A stretch of DNA of 64,000 nt from JAICWP01 sp035278025 (GTDB lineage: Bacteria; Acidobacteriota; Terriglobia; Terriglobales; Acidobacteriaceae). Below are positions 25,426 through 33,959 of this stretch, piece by piece. The DNA lies in contig DATEJK010000068.1 of assembly GCA_035278025.1 (NCBI GenBank), positions 30,618-94,617 on the forward strand. The letters run 5' to 3'. The number at the start of each line of letters is the position of its first letter. Within the stretch, counting starts at the first letter, position 1. The notes under the pieces are model-generated. The model saw nothing but the letters and a program-made list of their open reading frames with translations, ran no database searches and was not told the DNA's origin. The position numbers and the translations under genes are program-made.

Positions 25426-27747
25426 CTACGCCCGTTCCGGCTCAACCGCAGTGACCTCGAACATGGCTTCCTGCTGGCCTAACCGCGGGTGGGTTGCGGT
25501 GAGCCGTACCATTCCGGGCTGTTCCTGGGCTCGAATCCAAATTGCTCCCGTGCCCCCCACCAGGGCGAAGGGATTGTCGCCGATGATCTCCGCCGGGCCT
25601 TCGAGTTCGAACCGGATGGGGTCATCCGCAAACGGCCGAATGGCGCCAAACTCGTCGGTTACGCGAAACACAACCCGCGTGCTGTCGGCTCCGTCGGCTA
25701 GCAGGCTGGTGTCATCGGGCACAAGCCAGAACTTCTGGTCCACACCCTTTCCGGAGTACGTCCTGCTGACCACCTTCTTGCCCTGTATATAGCCCTCAAT
25801 GCGCAGGTCCCCCCAGCGGTGAAACAGTTCGCCCAGCTGTGTACTGAAGGGAGCATAGCGAAGATGAGCAAACTCGCCGCGATCGGGGTCGGCTTCGGTC
25901 ACCAGTTTGTCGTCAATGTAAAACTTGAGGTGGTCGCAATTAGAACAGACAACAGCTTGCGAGAATCCAACGGATTCGTCTCCCCGCGCCCAGTGGAATG
26001 CGGGCTCCAGCACCACTTCCTCGGCCGGGTCGCACTGTGACTTGTAGAAGCCGGCCGCGGGCTTGGGCTCGCGAAAAATGTCCGTGACACCGTGATAGCA
26101 GATGCGGTCGCCTGAACCGAAATCTCCGTGCGTGTTGTAGTCGAACGCGCACCACCCGATGCCGCCGGCATATTGCGGATTGGAAGCCAGCTGGTTGTGG
26201 ATGCGCGCGTGACGCAGCGTGTGCTCCCGCAGCCGCGCCACGTTGTCTATGGTCTTAGTCGGGTAGGTATGTCCTACAAACTCGGTATTCAGATAGCGGG
26301 GATGGTTCGGCGGCTTCAGAGGAAAACCGAAGTCGTTCATGGTGAATACGTCTTCCAGAAATTCTGAACCCTGAAAGTAGCGGATTCCCCCCGTCTGCCG
26401 CGTTGGATCCAGTGAATGAGCGAGGGCATTGGTCCGGGTGTAGAAATCATGGTCATCTTTGGACTCGTTGATGCGCACACCCCACAAAATAATTGCCGGA
26501 TGGTTCCAGTCCCGGCGGATCATGCGCCGCACGTTATCCACGGCAATGTCCTTCCAGGCCGCGTCCCCGATGTGTTGCCAGCCGGGAATTTCTTCTAACA
26601 CCAGCAGTCCAACCTCATCACAGCGGTCCAGGAAGTGCGGCGACTGGGGGTAATGCGAAGTTCGGACCAGGTTGCACTTCAGGTTCTTCCGCAGGATATC
26701 TGCATCGCGGCGTTGCACTCGCGCCGGCATGGCCTGGCCGACAAATGGAAAAGTCTGGTGCCGGTTCAGCCCGCGCAGCTTGATGACCCTTCCGTTCAGC
26801 TCGAACCCACGATCGGTAAATTGCGCCTGGCGAAATCCGAACCTGCGGCTCTCCTCATCAACTACTGTGCTTCCCCTCAAGAGCCGGGCGTTTACGGTAT
26901 AAAGATTGGGCTGGGCGAGATCCCACAACTTGATGCCCGCCAGCTTCTCCATCTGGACCGTGTAAGCGGCCGGCTCACCCGCCGCCTTTGCCGGAGGGAT
27001 TCGCGCCGTACCCTTTGCCAGCACATTCCCGCCATCGCGCAGTTCAACTTCTAGCGCGAGCGCCGCGCGGGACGGCTCCAGGTGCTGAACGAAGCATTCG
27101 ACCGCCAGGCCGGGAGACTGGGTGAGCACATCCTTAGGCTGCGCGAAAATGTTCTCAATGAACGTGGCCGGCACAACTCGCAGAAAAACCTCGCGATAGA
27201 TGCCGCCGAAGGTCAGGTAATCAATCTCGTAGCCAAATGGCGGGATATCGGACCGCTCTGTGGAATCCAACGCCACCGCCAGAACATTGTCTCCGTCCCA
27301 ATTCAGGTGGGGCGTCAGTTCAAACGAAAACGGTGTGTATCCGCCTTTATATTCGCCCAGTTTCTGACCATTGATCCACACGGTGGAAGCGGTCATGGCG
27401 CCTTGAAAGTCCACGAACACGTGTTTCCCCTTCGTTTCCGCCGCAAGTTTGAAATGCCGCCGGTACGCGGAAACGAATTCATAGGACTTGTCATCGAAGC
27501 CGTGCCAGGGAAGCCGTTTATTGGTGTGTGGAATAACAACTTTCTCAAATCCAGAATCGTCGAACTCAGGCGCCTCGAATCCCTTCGGCAGCCGGGCGCT
27601 GTACCGCCAGTTGCGGTTGATGGGCAGAACCAGTCGCCCACTCTGCGGTGCATTGTCGCCCTGGAATGCTTCCGCTGGCAGATATTTGCTGATCGCTCCG
27701 CTGGCCGCCAGTGTGGCGCTGGTCTTGATAAAGTCGCGACGGTCCAT
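25426..27747 (-). CDS. Glycoside hydrolase family 2 (beta-galactosidase/beta-glucuronidase type), Tat-exported
   Basis: A 773-residue retaining glycosidase. MDRRDFIKTSATLAASG is a twin-arginine signal. A jelly-roll sugar-binding domain (to about residue 210), an immunoglobulin-like domain, and a TIM barrel containing LVRTSHYPQSPHFLDRCDE follow. The acid/base is Glu428 in WGVRINES and the nucleophile Glu489 in NTEFVGH. A C-terminal beta domain completes it. Beta-galactosidase and beta-glucuronidase activities cannot be separated by eye. A GAGGGAGAGG ribosome site precedes ATG27747. It ends 10 bp from the convergent stop of the receptor operon and starts divergently from the GH79 gene. Confidence 0.9.
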   Translation of the reverse strand: MDRRDFIKTSATLAASGAISKYLPAEAFQGDNAPQSGRLVLPINRNWRYSARLPKGFEAPEFDDSGFEKVVIPHTNKRLPWHGFDDKSYEFVSAYRRHFKLAAETKGKHVFVDFQGAMTASTVWINGQKLGEYKGGYTPFSFELTPHLNWDGDNVLAVALDSTERSDIPPFGYEIDYLTFGGIYREVFLRVVPATFIENIFAQPKDVLTQSPGLAVECFVQHLEPSRAALALEVELRDGGNVLAKGTARIPPAKAAGEPAAYTVQMEKLAGIKLWDLAQPNLYTVNARLLRGSTVVDEESRRFGFRQAQFTDRGFELNGRVIKLRGLNRHQTFPFVGQAMPARVQRRDADILRKNLKCNLVRTSHYPQSPHFLDRCDEVGLLVLEEIPGWQHIGDAAWKDIAVDNVRRMIRRDWNHPAIILWGVRINESKDDHDFYTRTNALAHSLDPTRQTGGIRYFQGSEFLEDVFTMNDFGFPLKPPNHPRYLNTEFVGHTYPTKTIDNVARLREHTLRHARIHNQLASNPQYAGGIGWCAFDYNTHGDFGSGDRICYHGVTDIFREPKPAAGFYKSQCDPAEEVVLEPAFHWARGDESVGFSQAVVCSNCDHLKFYIDDKLVTEADPDRGEFAHLRYAPFSTQLGELFHRWGDLRIEGYIQGKKVVSRTYSGKGVDQKFWLVPDDTSLLADGADSTRVVFRVTDEFGAIRPFADDPIRFELEGPAEIIGDNPFALVGGTGAIWIRAQEQPGMVRLTATHPRLGQQEAMFEVTAVEPERA

Positions 27748-27843
27748 GCCTCTCCCTCAAAAAATGTGAGTCGCTGCTGCTGAAAAACCGCTCCTGCTTG
27801 CAATTGCTGAATCGCTAAAACACGGAAAATGAAGAGCACCCGG

Positions 27844-27875
27844 CAGGCGGCGCTCAGGCTGGATTTTGCCGCCTG
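27844..27875. other. 8-bp inverted repeat in the GH2/GH79 divergent region
   Basis: CAGGCGGC (27844-27851) and GCCGCCTG (27868-27875) are exact inverted repeats with a 16-bp spacer. They lie 97 bp upstream of the GH2 start. A regulator site or leader hairpin is possible. Confidence 0.35.
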
Positions 27876-27880
27876 TCTCT

Positions 27881-27919
27881 AAACGTAACCCGGCAAACGT
27901 ATTATTGTAAGCGTTTCCG
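27881..27919. promoter_or_regulatory. Putative LacI-type operator cluster before GH79/GH2
   Basis: TGTAAGCGTTTCCG (27906-27919) fits the LacI/CcpA-type pattern TGnAAnCGnTTnCn and shares AAGCGTTT with the site at 17286-17297. Two further AAACGTA half-sites lie at 27881 and 27895. The cluster is between the divergent GH2 and GH79 genes, suggesting joint control with the receptor operon by the LacI regulator at 16165-17169. Confidence 0.45.
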
Positions 27920-28046
27920 GGGAGCAACAACATGCGATTCCGAGAATAAAGGAATGATTGCAATCTCGCCCGCTGGTCCGTTGCGTCCGGACTCCGTTTT
28001 AAGCATCGCCCCCGACATTTTGCCGGCCGCCGTTGTATCCTTCGGC

Positions 28047-29600
28047 ATGCGAAATCTGAGCCTGAAGGTTCCTCTGCATGCGGCATTTTGGGTCGCAGCC
28101 TGTCTACTGCTCTGTGGGTTCGTCGCGGTGCTTGCCAGTGCCGGGCAAACGCCCTTGGCGACCGTGACAGTTCAAACCGAATCGCTTGGCCGGCAAATTC
28201 CCAAGGATTTTGTCGGCTTCAGCCTTGAGGTTTCCACCGCCGGGCAGGGATTGCAATCTTTTGCCGCAGGTGGCAAAACTGCCTCCCGCCGGGCCGAATA
28301 CTCTCTGGGCAGTGCCGAAGCCCCCAATCGTGGCTTCTTCCAGTTCATGCGCAACCTGGGTCCGGGAATCCTTCGCTTGGGCGGCAACAGCCAGGACAAT
28401 ACCTGCTGGAATCCTTCCGCCGCTCCCCATCCCGGCCTCTGCCAGGGGGCCCTCAGCACAGCAGATTTTCGTCGTTATTCTGAAGCCGCGCAGGCCTCGG
28501 GCTGGCGCCTCATCGTTGGACTCAATCTCAAGCAGAACTCGAGTGAATGGGCGCTCAAAGAAGTCACGCAAGGCATCGCAAAGGAAATCAAGCCGGAACA
28601 AGTCTTGGGCCTCGAACCGGGCAACGAGCCTGACCTTTTCGGTCCGCCCTCCCGGCCCAAGACCTACTCGCCGGCCGACCACGTGAAGGAGTTTCTCGCC
28701 TACATCCACGCTCTTCAAACGAACCCCGCCACCGGGAAATACCCGGTCATTGGCCCAGCCACCTGCTGTCGCTGGCGCAATGCGCGAGACTTAGGCACTT
28801 TCATGGACGGCGTCGGCCCCACCAACCTCAAACTGGTGACGGTACATGAATACCCCACTACCACCTGCAACGGCCGCAAGGTTACGGTTGCGCAATTGCT
28901 GGCTGCGGACCTGATGACGCGCTTTAACGATGAAGCCCGAACCTGGGTGGCAGCCGCCCGCGAACGCAAGTTGCCCATTGCGCTTGCCGAAACCAACTCC
29001 GCCTCCTGCGGCGGCATGCCCGGGGTGAGCAATGCCTTTGCTTCCGCGCTGTGGGGACTCGACTGGCTGTTCACCAATGCTGAAGATGGTTTCACCGGGG
29101 TCAATTTTCACATCAGCTACCGTCCCGGTGGCAGCTCATACAATCCGGTTGACACCTACGGTGGGACCGGCCAGCAGTACGAAAACATTGCTCGGCCGCT
29201 CTACTACGCCATGTACCTGTTCGCTCACAGCGCTTCCGGCCAGCATTTGTTGCCTGCCGAAACGCAGACCTCGGCTAACGTCCGCGCCTATGCCACCACC
29301 GGCTGCGCAACTTGTGCGGTAAATGTAGTGGTCATTAATAAGGACGCCGCCGCCTCCGGCTCCGTGCGTGTGCACCTGGACACGAGGGCGGGCTCCGGCC
29401 AGCTTTTCTTCCTCAAAGCTCCCGACCTGAATTCGCCATCCTTGGCTGTGACCTACGGCGGAGGACAATTTGACAGCAACGGCCGCATCGCGGCTCCGCA
29501 TACCACACAGGTCCAGGCGAACGCGCGTGGCGATTATGAGTTCGTTCTCCCTCATGCCGCCGCCGCGCTGCTCGTCATTCCCCGCCACGCCGCGAAATGA
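28047..29600 (+). CDS. Glycoside hydrolase family 79 (beta-glucuronidase/heparanase-like)
   Basis: A 517-residue exported retaining glycosidase. Residues 1-34 are a signal peptide (MRNLSLKVPLHAAFWVAACLL). The barrel has ILRLGGNSQDN, the acid/base Glu194 in GNEPD, VHEYPTTTC, and the nucleophile Glu315 in AETNSASCGG. These are 121 residues apart, close to the spacing I recall for the Acidobacterium capsulatum GH79 beta-glucuronidase (Glu173 and Glu287). The C-terminal beta domain follows. The frame extends upstream to 27954, but ATG28047 gives the better signal peptide. The released glucuronate could enter through the MFS carrier at 2441-3766. Confidence 0.88.
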   Translation: MRNLSLKVPLHAAFWVAACLLLCGFVAVLASAGQTPLATVTVQTESLGRQIPKDFVGFSLEVSTAGQGLQSFAAGGKTASRRAEYSLGSAEAPNRGFFQFMRNLGPGILRLGGNSQDNTCWNPSAAPHPGLCQGALSTADFRRYSEAAQASGWRLIVGLNLKQNSSEWALKEVTQGIAKEIKPEQVLGLEPGNEPDLFGPPSRPKTYSPADHVKEFLAYIHALQTNPATGKYPVIGPATCCRWRNARDLGTFMDGVGPTNLKLVTVHEYPTTTCNGRKVTVAQLLAADLMTRFNDEARTWVAAARERKLPIALAETNSASCGGMPGVSNAFASALWGLDWLFTNAEDGFTGVNFHISYRPGGSSYNPVDTYGGTGQQYENIARPLYYAMYLFAHSASGQHLLPAETQTSANVRAYATTGCATCAVNVVVINKDAAASGSVRVHLDTRAGSGQLFFLKAPDLNSPSLAVTYGGGQFDSNGRIAAPHTTQVQANARGDYEFVLPHAAAALLVIPRHAAK

Positions 29601-29633
29601 CGCCATTTTCCTGGCCAGGTAAACACAAAGATG

Positions 29634-29672
29634 TTGTGCACAAGGGCCTACTGCACTCGTGGCGCGGGCGCC
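29634..29672. other. Convergent-gene spacer with palindrome and GC-rich 14-mer
   Basis: The 100 bp between the convergent GH79 and UPF0182 genes contains the palindrome TTGTGCACAA (29634-29643) and GTGGCGCGGGCGCC (29659-29672). The same 14-mer recurs at 47784-47797 in another convergent gap. No T-run terminator is visible here. Confidence 0.4.
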
Positions 29673-29700
29673 TCGAGGATTCCATCGCGCTGGCTCCGCG

Positions 29701-32529
29701 TTATTGGGCGCGCCTGTTTAACTGATCGAGCGTGCGCTTCAGATGTTCCAGCTTCTGCCCCGCCTCTCCCAGCTTGCCCTCTGCCGTCAGCCGCTGGTAG
29801 TCGGAAAGATCTTTGGCGGCTTGGGTGATCAGAGCGTTGCGTTCTGCCGCGACCTCGGCCGTGGCGCCCGAGACCGGCGCCTGTTGTCCTGCTTCCGCCG
29901 GCAATCCCTCCGTAGTGGCTGACGAAGCCGCACCGCCAAACAGGCCCGCCATGGCCGACTCGAAAGTTGGCCCATAGGCCAAACGGTCCTGCAGCGCCAG
30001 CACCACCAGGCGCAGCTCCGGCATGGGGCTGCGTTGTGCCTGCAAATAGATGGGCTCCGCATAGAGCAGGGCGCGGCCGATCGGAATCACCAGCAGGTTT
30101 CCGCGACGCACGTGCGATCCTTGCTGGTTCCACAGCGTCAATTGGCCGGAGAGCTGCGCATTCTGGTCAATACGCGCTTCGATCTGCAGCGGTCCGTCAA
30201 CCAGTTTCGTTTTTGGGAAATCGTACACCACGGAAGTGCCGTAATGAGCTCCGTCGCTGCGTCCGGCAATCCAGCCGATCAAATTGTTTCGGTTGGCGGG
30301 CGTGAAGGGAAGAATTTCCACGAACTCTATCCCCGATTCTCCCGGCAGCTTCATGAGCACAAAATTCGGGCGCATTGGTTGCGTTGCCTGCTCCCCCATC
30401 TCACTCATCCCCACCTGATTGGCAACCGTCCACAGGTCTTCGCGGTTGTAGAACACCTCCGGATTGGTCATGTGATAGAGGCCGTAAACTTCCGCCTGCA
30501 GGCTGAGCAGCAGTTCCGGGTAGCGCACATGCTTGCGCAATTCCGGCGGCATTGCCGCCGCATCTTTGAACAGGCCGGGAAACACGCGCCGGTAAGCCGC
30601 AATAACCGGGTCTTCGTTATCGAAAACGTAAAACGTGGTCGTTCCGTTGTAGGCATCGATCGCCACCTTCACACTATTGCGCATGTAGTTGAGGCGGTCG
30701 TCGTTCAGAAAATAATGAGTCGAGTAAGGATAGTTGTCGGAAGTGGTAAACGCGTCCATCATCCAGTACAGGCGGCCGTCGCCGCCGACCACGATGTAAG
30801 GATCGGGTTCGAAGGTAAGAAACGGCGCCAGAGCCTGCACCCGAGCGCGGAGATTGCGGCGCATCAGCAGGCGGCTGCCGTTACTCACGTCGTCGCTGAA
30901 GGGCAGTTTGGCCACATCGCCGCGCGCGGCCGCTATCAGAACGCGCCGCAGCCAGCCGCCAATCACGATCCCGCCCGTGCCCTGGTAGCTGGTAAAGCTG
31001 TTGCTCTCGCCCTGCGGATAGTTGAACTCGTTCTGGCGCGTCTTCACATACACGTCGCTGTTGGTCAGCTCGCCGAAGTAGATCTCCGGGCGGTCCACCG
31101 TGAGGTTCGGTACCGTACTCTGCACCGGCATGTTGCTCAACAGCAGGGTGGGCAAACCCTCGGGCGTAAACCCGTTGACCGGGTTCATGGTGATTCCGTA
31201 GCCATGGGTGTAAATCAGCTTCTCGTTGATCCAGTTGCGGCTGCTTTCCGGCAGCTTGTCAAGGTTCAACTCGCGCGCCGCCAGCATCACTTCACGCATT
31301 TGGCCGTTGATTTCATAGCGGTCAATATCAATGTCGGGAAAATCGTAGTAGGTGCGGATTTCCTGGATCTGCCGCAAGGTATCCTGCAGAGCGCGCCAAT
31401 CCCAGAGCCGGATGTTCTGCAGTGTGGCCTGATTGTTTGCCGCATCGGCGGCCTGCACGCTGGTTTCGGCGGGAAACTCGCGCCGTGTTACCCGGTCCAG
31501 ACCGTAGGCCTGCCGCGTAAGCTCGATGTTGTGGCTAATGTAAGGTTTTTCGCGCACCAGCTCATTTGGTTTGACAATGAAGCTATTGACGTACCACCCG
31601 GCCGCCTGAAACACCAGATAACAGACAGCGGCCGGGACCACGGCTGCGATCAGCCAGCGCCCACGCTGCGCCCACACCGCATTGACCAGCGCAATACCCG
31701 AGCCGGCGAGCAGCGCAATACATACCACCAGCAGACCCGGAAGCAGCACATGCGCATCGGTGTAGGTCACGCCGCTGAAGATGGTGTGTGCCTCCATCAG
31801 CTTGTCAAAGCGCCCCAGGTATACCTGCAAGGCAAGCATCAGCAGCAGAAAGGCGAAGGCCAGCGAGAGGCCCCGCCACGATAACGGCCGGTAGGTGCCA
31901 CGACTTCTCTCCAGCGCGCGGGTACCGCCAGCCACAATCACAAAGAAGACAGCGACCGCGCAAATGATCACGGCCAGCAGCATCAGCCACCCCGCAATCA
32001 ACTCCCACACTGGCAGGGTGAACAGGTAGAAACTCAGCGGCCTGGCGAAGATCGGGTCTCCACCGGAAACGGTGCCTGGCGCATACCAGTAGAGCGCCAA
32101 TGTGGGCCACTGCGCCATCATGACCGCGCCGCTGGCCAGAGCGATCAGCAGCGAGGCGGCGATGGCGATGAGGCGCAGAATCGGCTCTACCGGCAATCGC
32201 AGCGGCTGCCCGCCGATCCAGATGGTGTGCCCGATGGGTAAATCGGTGAGATAGGCCCACTGCAGCCCTAGAAATGTTCCATACAGAATGGCGAACGTGG
32301 CCGCGGCAAAAGCCAGGAAAACCACCGACTGAATACTCAGCGTCTTCCAGAATACCTGGCCATAACCCAGCGAGCCGAACCAGAGCGCGTCAATGTAATA
32401 GGAAAGCCAGGTCCGGCCACCCAGCAGGACAAGGGCAACCACGGCCAGAGCCACCAGCAACCAGCGGGGGCGCCGCGAAGGACGGACTGGCGGGCGCACC
32501 GGCGGCCAACCGCTAGACCTGTGCATCAT
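29701..32529 (-). CDS. UPF0182 family large membrane protein
   Basis: A 942-residue protein of the UPF0182 family, whose function is not established. About seven hydrophobic helices occupy residues 25-320 (for example WLLVALAVVALVLLGGRTW and LIAIAASLLIALASGAVMMA). A long soluble part follows, with family segments such as TYYDFPDIDIDRY, PNLTVDRPEIYFGE, YQGTGGIVIGGWLRR and FTTSDNYPYS. The soluble part probably faces the periplasm. It is the last gene of a minus-strand series and lies 32 bp after the NtrC-like activator. Two consecutive ATGs follow an AAGGTGA ribosome site. Confidence 0.9.
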   Translation of the reverse strand: MMHRSSGWPPVRPPVRPSRRPRWLLVALAVVALVLLGGRTWLSYYIDALWFGSLGYGQVFWKTLSIQSVVFLAFAAATFAILYGTFLGLQWAYLTDLPIGHTIWIGGQPLRLPVEPILRLIAIAASLLIALASGAVMMAQWPTLALYWYAPGTVSGGDPIFARPLSFYLFTLPVWELIAGWLMLLAVIICAVAVFFVIVAGGTRALERSRGTYRPLSWRGLSLAFAFLLLMLALQVYLGRFDKLMEAHTIFSGVTYTDAHVLLPGLLVVCIALLAGSGIALVNAVWAQRGRWLIAAVVPAAVCYLVFQAAGWYVNSFIVKPNELVREKPYISHNIELTRQAYGLDRVTRREFPAETSVQAADAANNQATLQNIRLWDWRALQDTLRQIQEIRTYYDFPDIDIDRYEINGQMREVMLAARELNLDKLPESSRNWINEKLIYTHGYGITMNPVNGFTPEGLPTLLLSNMPVQSTVPNLTVDRPEIYFGELTNSDVYVKTRQNEFNYPQGESNSFTSYQGTGGIVIGGWLRRVLIAAARGDVAKLPFSDDVSNGSRLLMRRNLRARVQALAPFLTFEPDPYIVVGGDGRLYWMMDAFTTSDNYPYSTHYFLNDDRLNYMRNSVKVAIDAYNGTTTFYVFDNEDPVIAAYRRVFPGLFKDAAAMPPELRKHVRYPELLLSLQAEVYGLYHMTNPEVFYNREDLWTVANQVGMSEMGEQATQPMRPNFVLMKLPGESGIEFVEILPFTPANRNNLIGWIAGRSDGAHYGTSVVYDFPKTKLVDGPLQIEARIDQNAQLSGQLTLWNQQGSHVRRGNLLVIPIGRALLYAEPIYLQAQRSPMPELRLVVLALQDRLAYGPTFESAMAGLFGGAASSATTEGLPAEAGQQAPVSGATAEVAAERNALITQAAKDLSDYQRLTAEGKLGEAGQKLEHLKRTLDQLNRRAQ

Positions 32530-32561
32530 TCACCTTCATGTCTTCCGGTCATGCCTTGATA

Positions 32562-33950
32562 TTACAGCACCTCCCCTTCACCCATCTTGCGCGCCGCCTG
32601 CAGGTCAATTCCCAGCTGTTCCGCCTTTTTGTACAAGTGGCTGCGCTCCAGGCCGAGGGCTTTCGCCGTATTCGTCACGTGAAACTGGTTGCGCTTTAAC
32701 TCGGTAAGGATGATCTCGCGCTCAAAATCCTCCACCCGCTCAGAAAGCGTACCGGAAGCGCGCGCCGGCACAGGCCCGCCCTGCAGCTTAGGCAATGCCG
32801 ATTGCACGCAGGTCAGGTCAACGCTGCCGTCCGCGCAAAGCAGAATCATACGCTCTACCAGGTTGCGCAACTCGCGCACATTCCCTGGCCAGGAATAATT
32901 CTGCATCGCTTCCACCGCCTCCGGCGTGAAGCGCGCTTCCTTCCACCCATTCTGCGCGCATACCTGACGCACGAAATGTTCAATCAGAACGGGAATATCG
33001 TCCCTGCGCTCGCGCAGCGGCGGCAGCAACAAAGGAAAAACATAAACGCGATGAAACAGGTCCTGGCGGAATCTCCCTTGCCCCACCAGCGTCTCCAGGC
33101 CGCGGTGCGTGGCCACTAGCACGCGCACGTCCACGGGAACCGGCTTGTCTCCGCCGATACGCTCGATCTCGTTTTCTTCCAGCACGCGCAGCAGCTTGGC
33201 CTGCATGGCCAGCGGCATATCGCCAATTTCGTCCAGAAACAGGGTCCCGTGCTGCGCCTGCTCGAACTTGCCGATGTGCCGCCCCGCCGCCCCAGTGAAC
33301 GAGCCTTTTTCGTGGCCGAACAGCTCCGATTCGATCAGTTCGGCGGGAACGGCAGCGCAATTCACCGTCACAAACGGGCCGGCGGCGCGGGAACTGCGCT
33401 CGTGTAGCGTCCGCGCTACCAGCTCTTTTCCTGTCCCCGTCTCGCCCAGGATGCAGACGCGCGTCTCGCTGGCTGCCACCCGTTCCACTTGCGCCATCAC
33501 CCGCCGCATGGCTTCGCCCGCCCACACCATCTCGTGCTTGCCCAGGCGCTGCCGCAATTGCCGGTTTTCCGACTCCAGCCGTTGCAGCCGTAGCGCATTC
33601 TCCACCGTCAGCAGCAGCTTTTCCGTGGAAATCGGCTTCTCCAGGAAATCCAGCGCGCCCAACCGGGTGGCCCGCACCGCCATCTCGATGTGCGCCTGAC
33701 CCGACATCATGACCACCGGCGTGGTCACTGCCTGCGCCTTCAAATCTTCCAGCAGCGCCAGCCCATCCTTGCCGGGCATGACCACGTCCGAAAGGATCAG
33801 ATCAAAGTCTTGCGCCTTAGCCAGTTCCAGCGCTTTGGCCGCGTTGTCGCAGACCGTTGCCTCGTGCCCCGCCAGGCGAAAGGCGCGCGACAGCGAAGCC
33901 AGCGTATTGGCTTCGTCATCCACAATCAGGAGATGTGCTTTGGCAGCCAT
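32562..33950 (-). CDS. NtrC-family sigma-54-dependent response regulator
   Basis: A 462-residue activator with a receiver domain (acidic pair Asp11/Asp12, phosphorylation site Asp55 in LILSDVVMPG). The AAA+ domain has Walker A GETGTGKE, GSFTGA in place of the usual GAFTGA loop that contacts sigma-54, and FLDEIGDMP as Walker B. The C-terminal Fis-type helix-turn-helix contains TNTAKALGLERSHLYKKAEQ. The Gly-Ser loop variant is common and should be functional. The cognate kinase is encoded 9 bp upstream. The targets are not evident, since no convincing -24/-12 promoter was found in the window. Confidence 0.93.
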   Translation of the reverse strand: MAAKAHLLIVDDEANTLASLSRAFRLAGHEATVCDNAAKALELAKAQDFDLILSDVVMPGKDGLALLEDLKAQAVTTPVVMMSGQAHIEMAVRATRLGALDFLEKPISTEKLLLTVENALRLQRLESENRQLRQRLGKHEMVWAGEAMRRVMAQVERVAASETRVCILGETGTGKELVARTLHERSSRAAGPFVTVNCAAVPAELIESELFGHEKGSFTGAAGRHIGKFEQAQHGTLFLDEIGDMPLAMQAKLLRVLEENEIERIGGDKPVPVDVRVLVATHRGLETLVGQGRFRQDLFHRVYVFPLLLPPLRERRDDIPVLIEHFVRQVCAQNGWKEARFTPEAVEAMQNYSWPGNVRELRNLVERMILLCADGSVDLTCVQSALPKLQGGPVPARASGTLSERVEDFEREIILTELKRNQFHVTNTAKALGLERSHLYKKAEQLGIDLQAARKMGEGEVL

Positions 33951-33959
33951 GCTTGTTCC

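Noticed and set aside
30034..31884. 616-codon plus-strand frame opposite UPF0182
   Set aside because: The UPF0182 family sequence on the other strand is convincing, and the antisense product is low-complexity, rich in His, Arg and Val.
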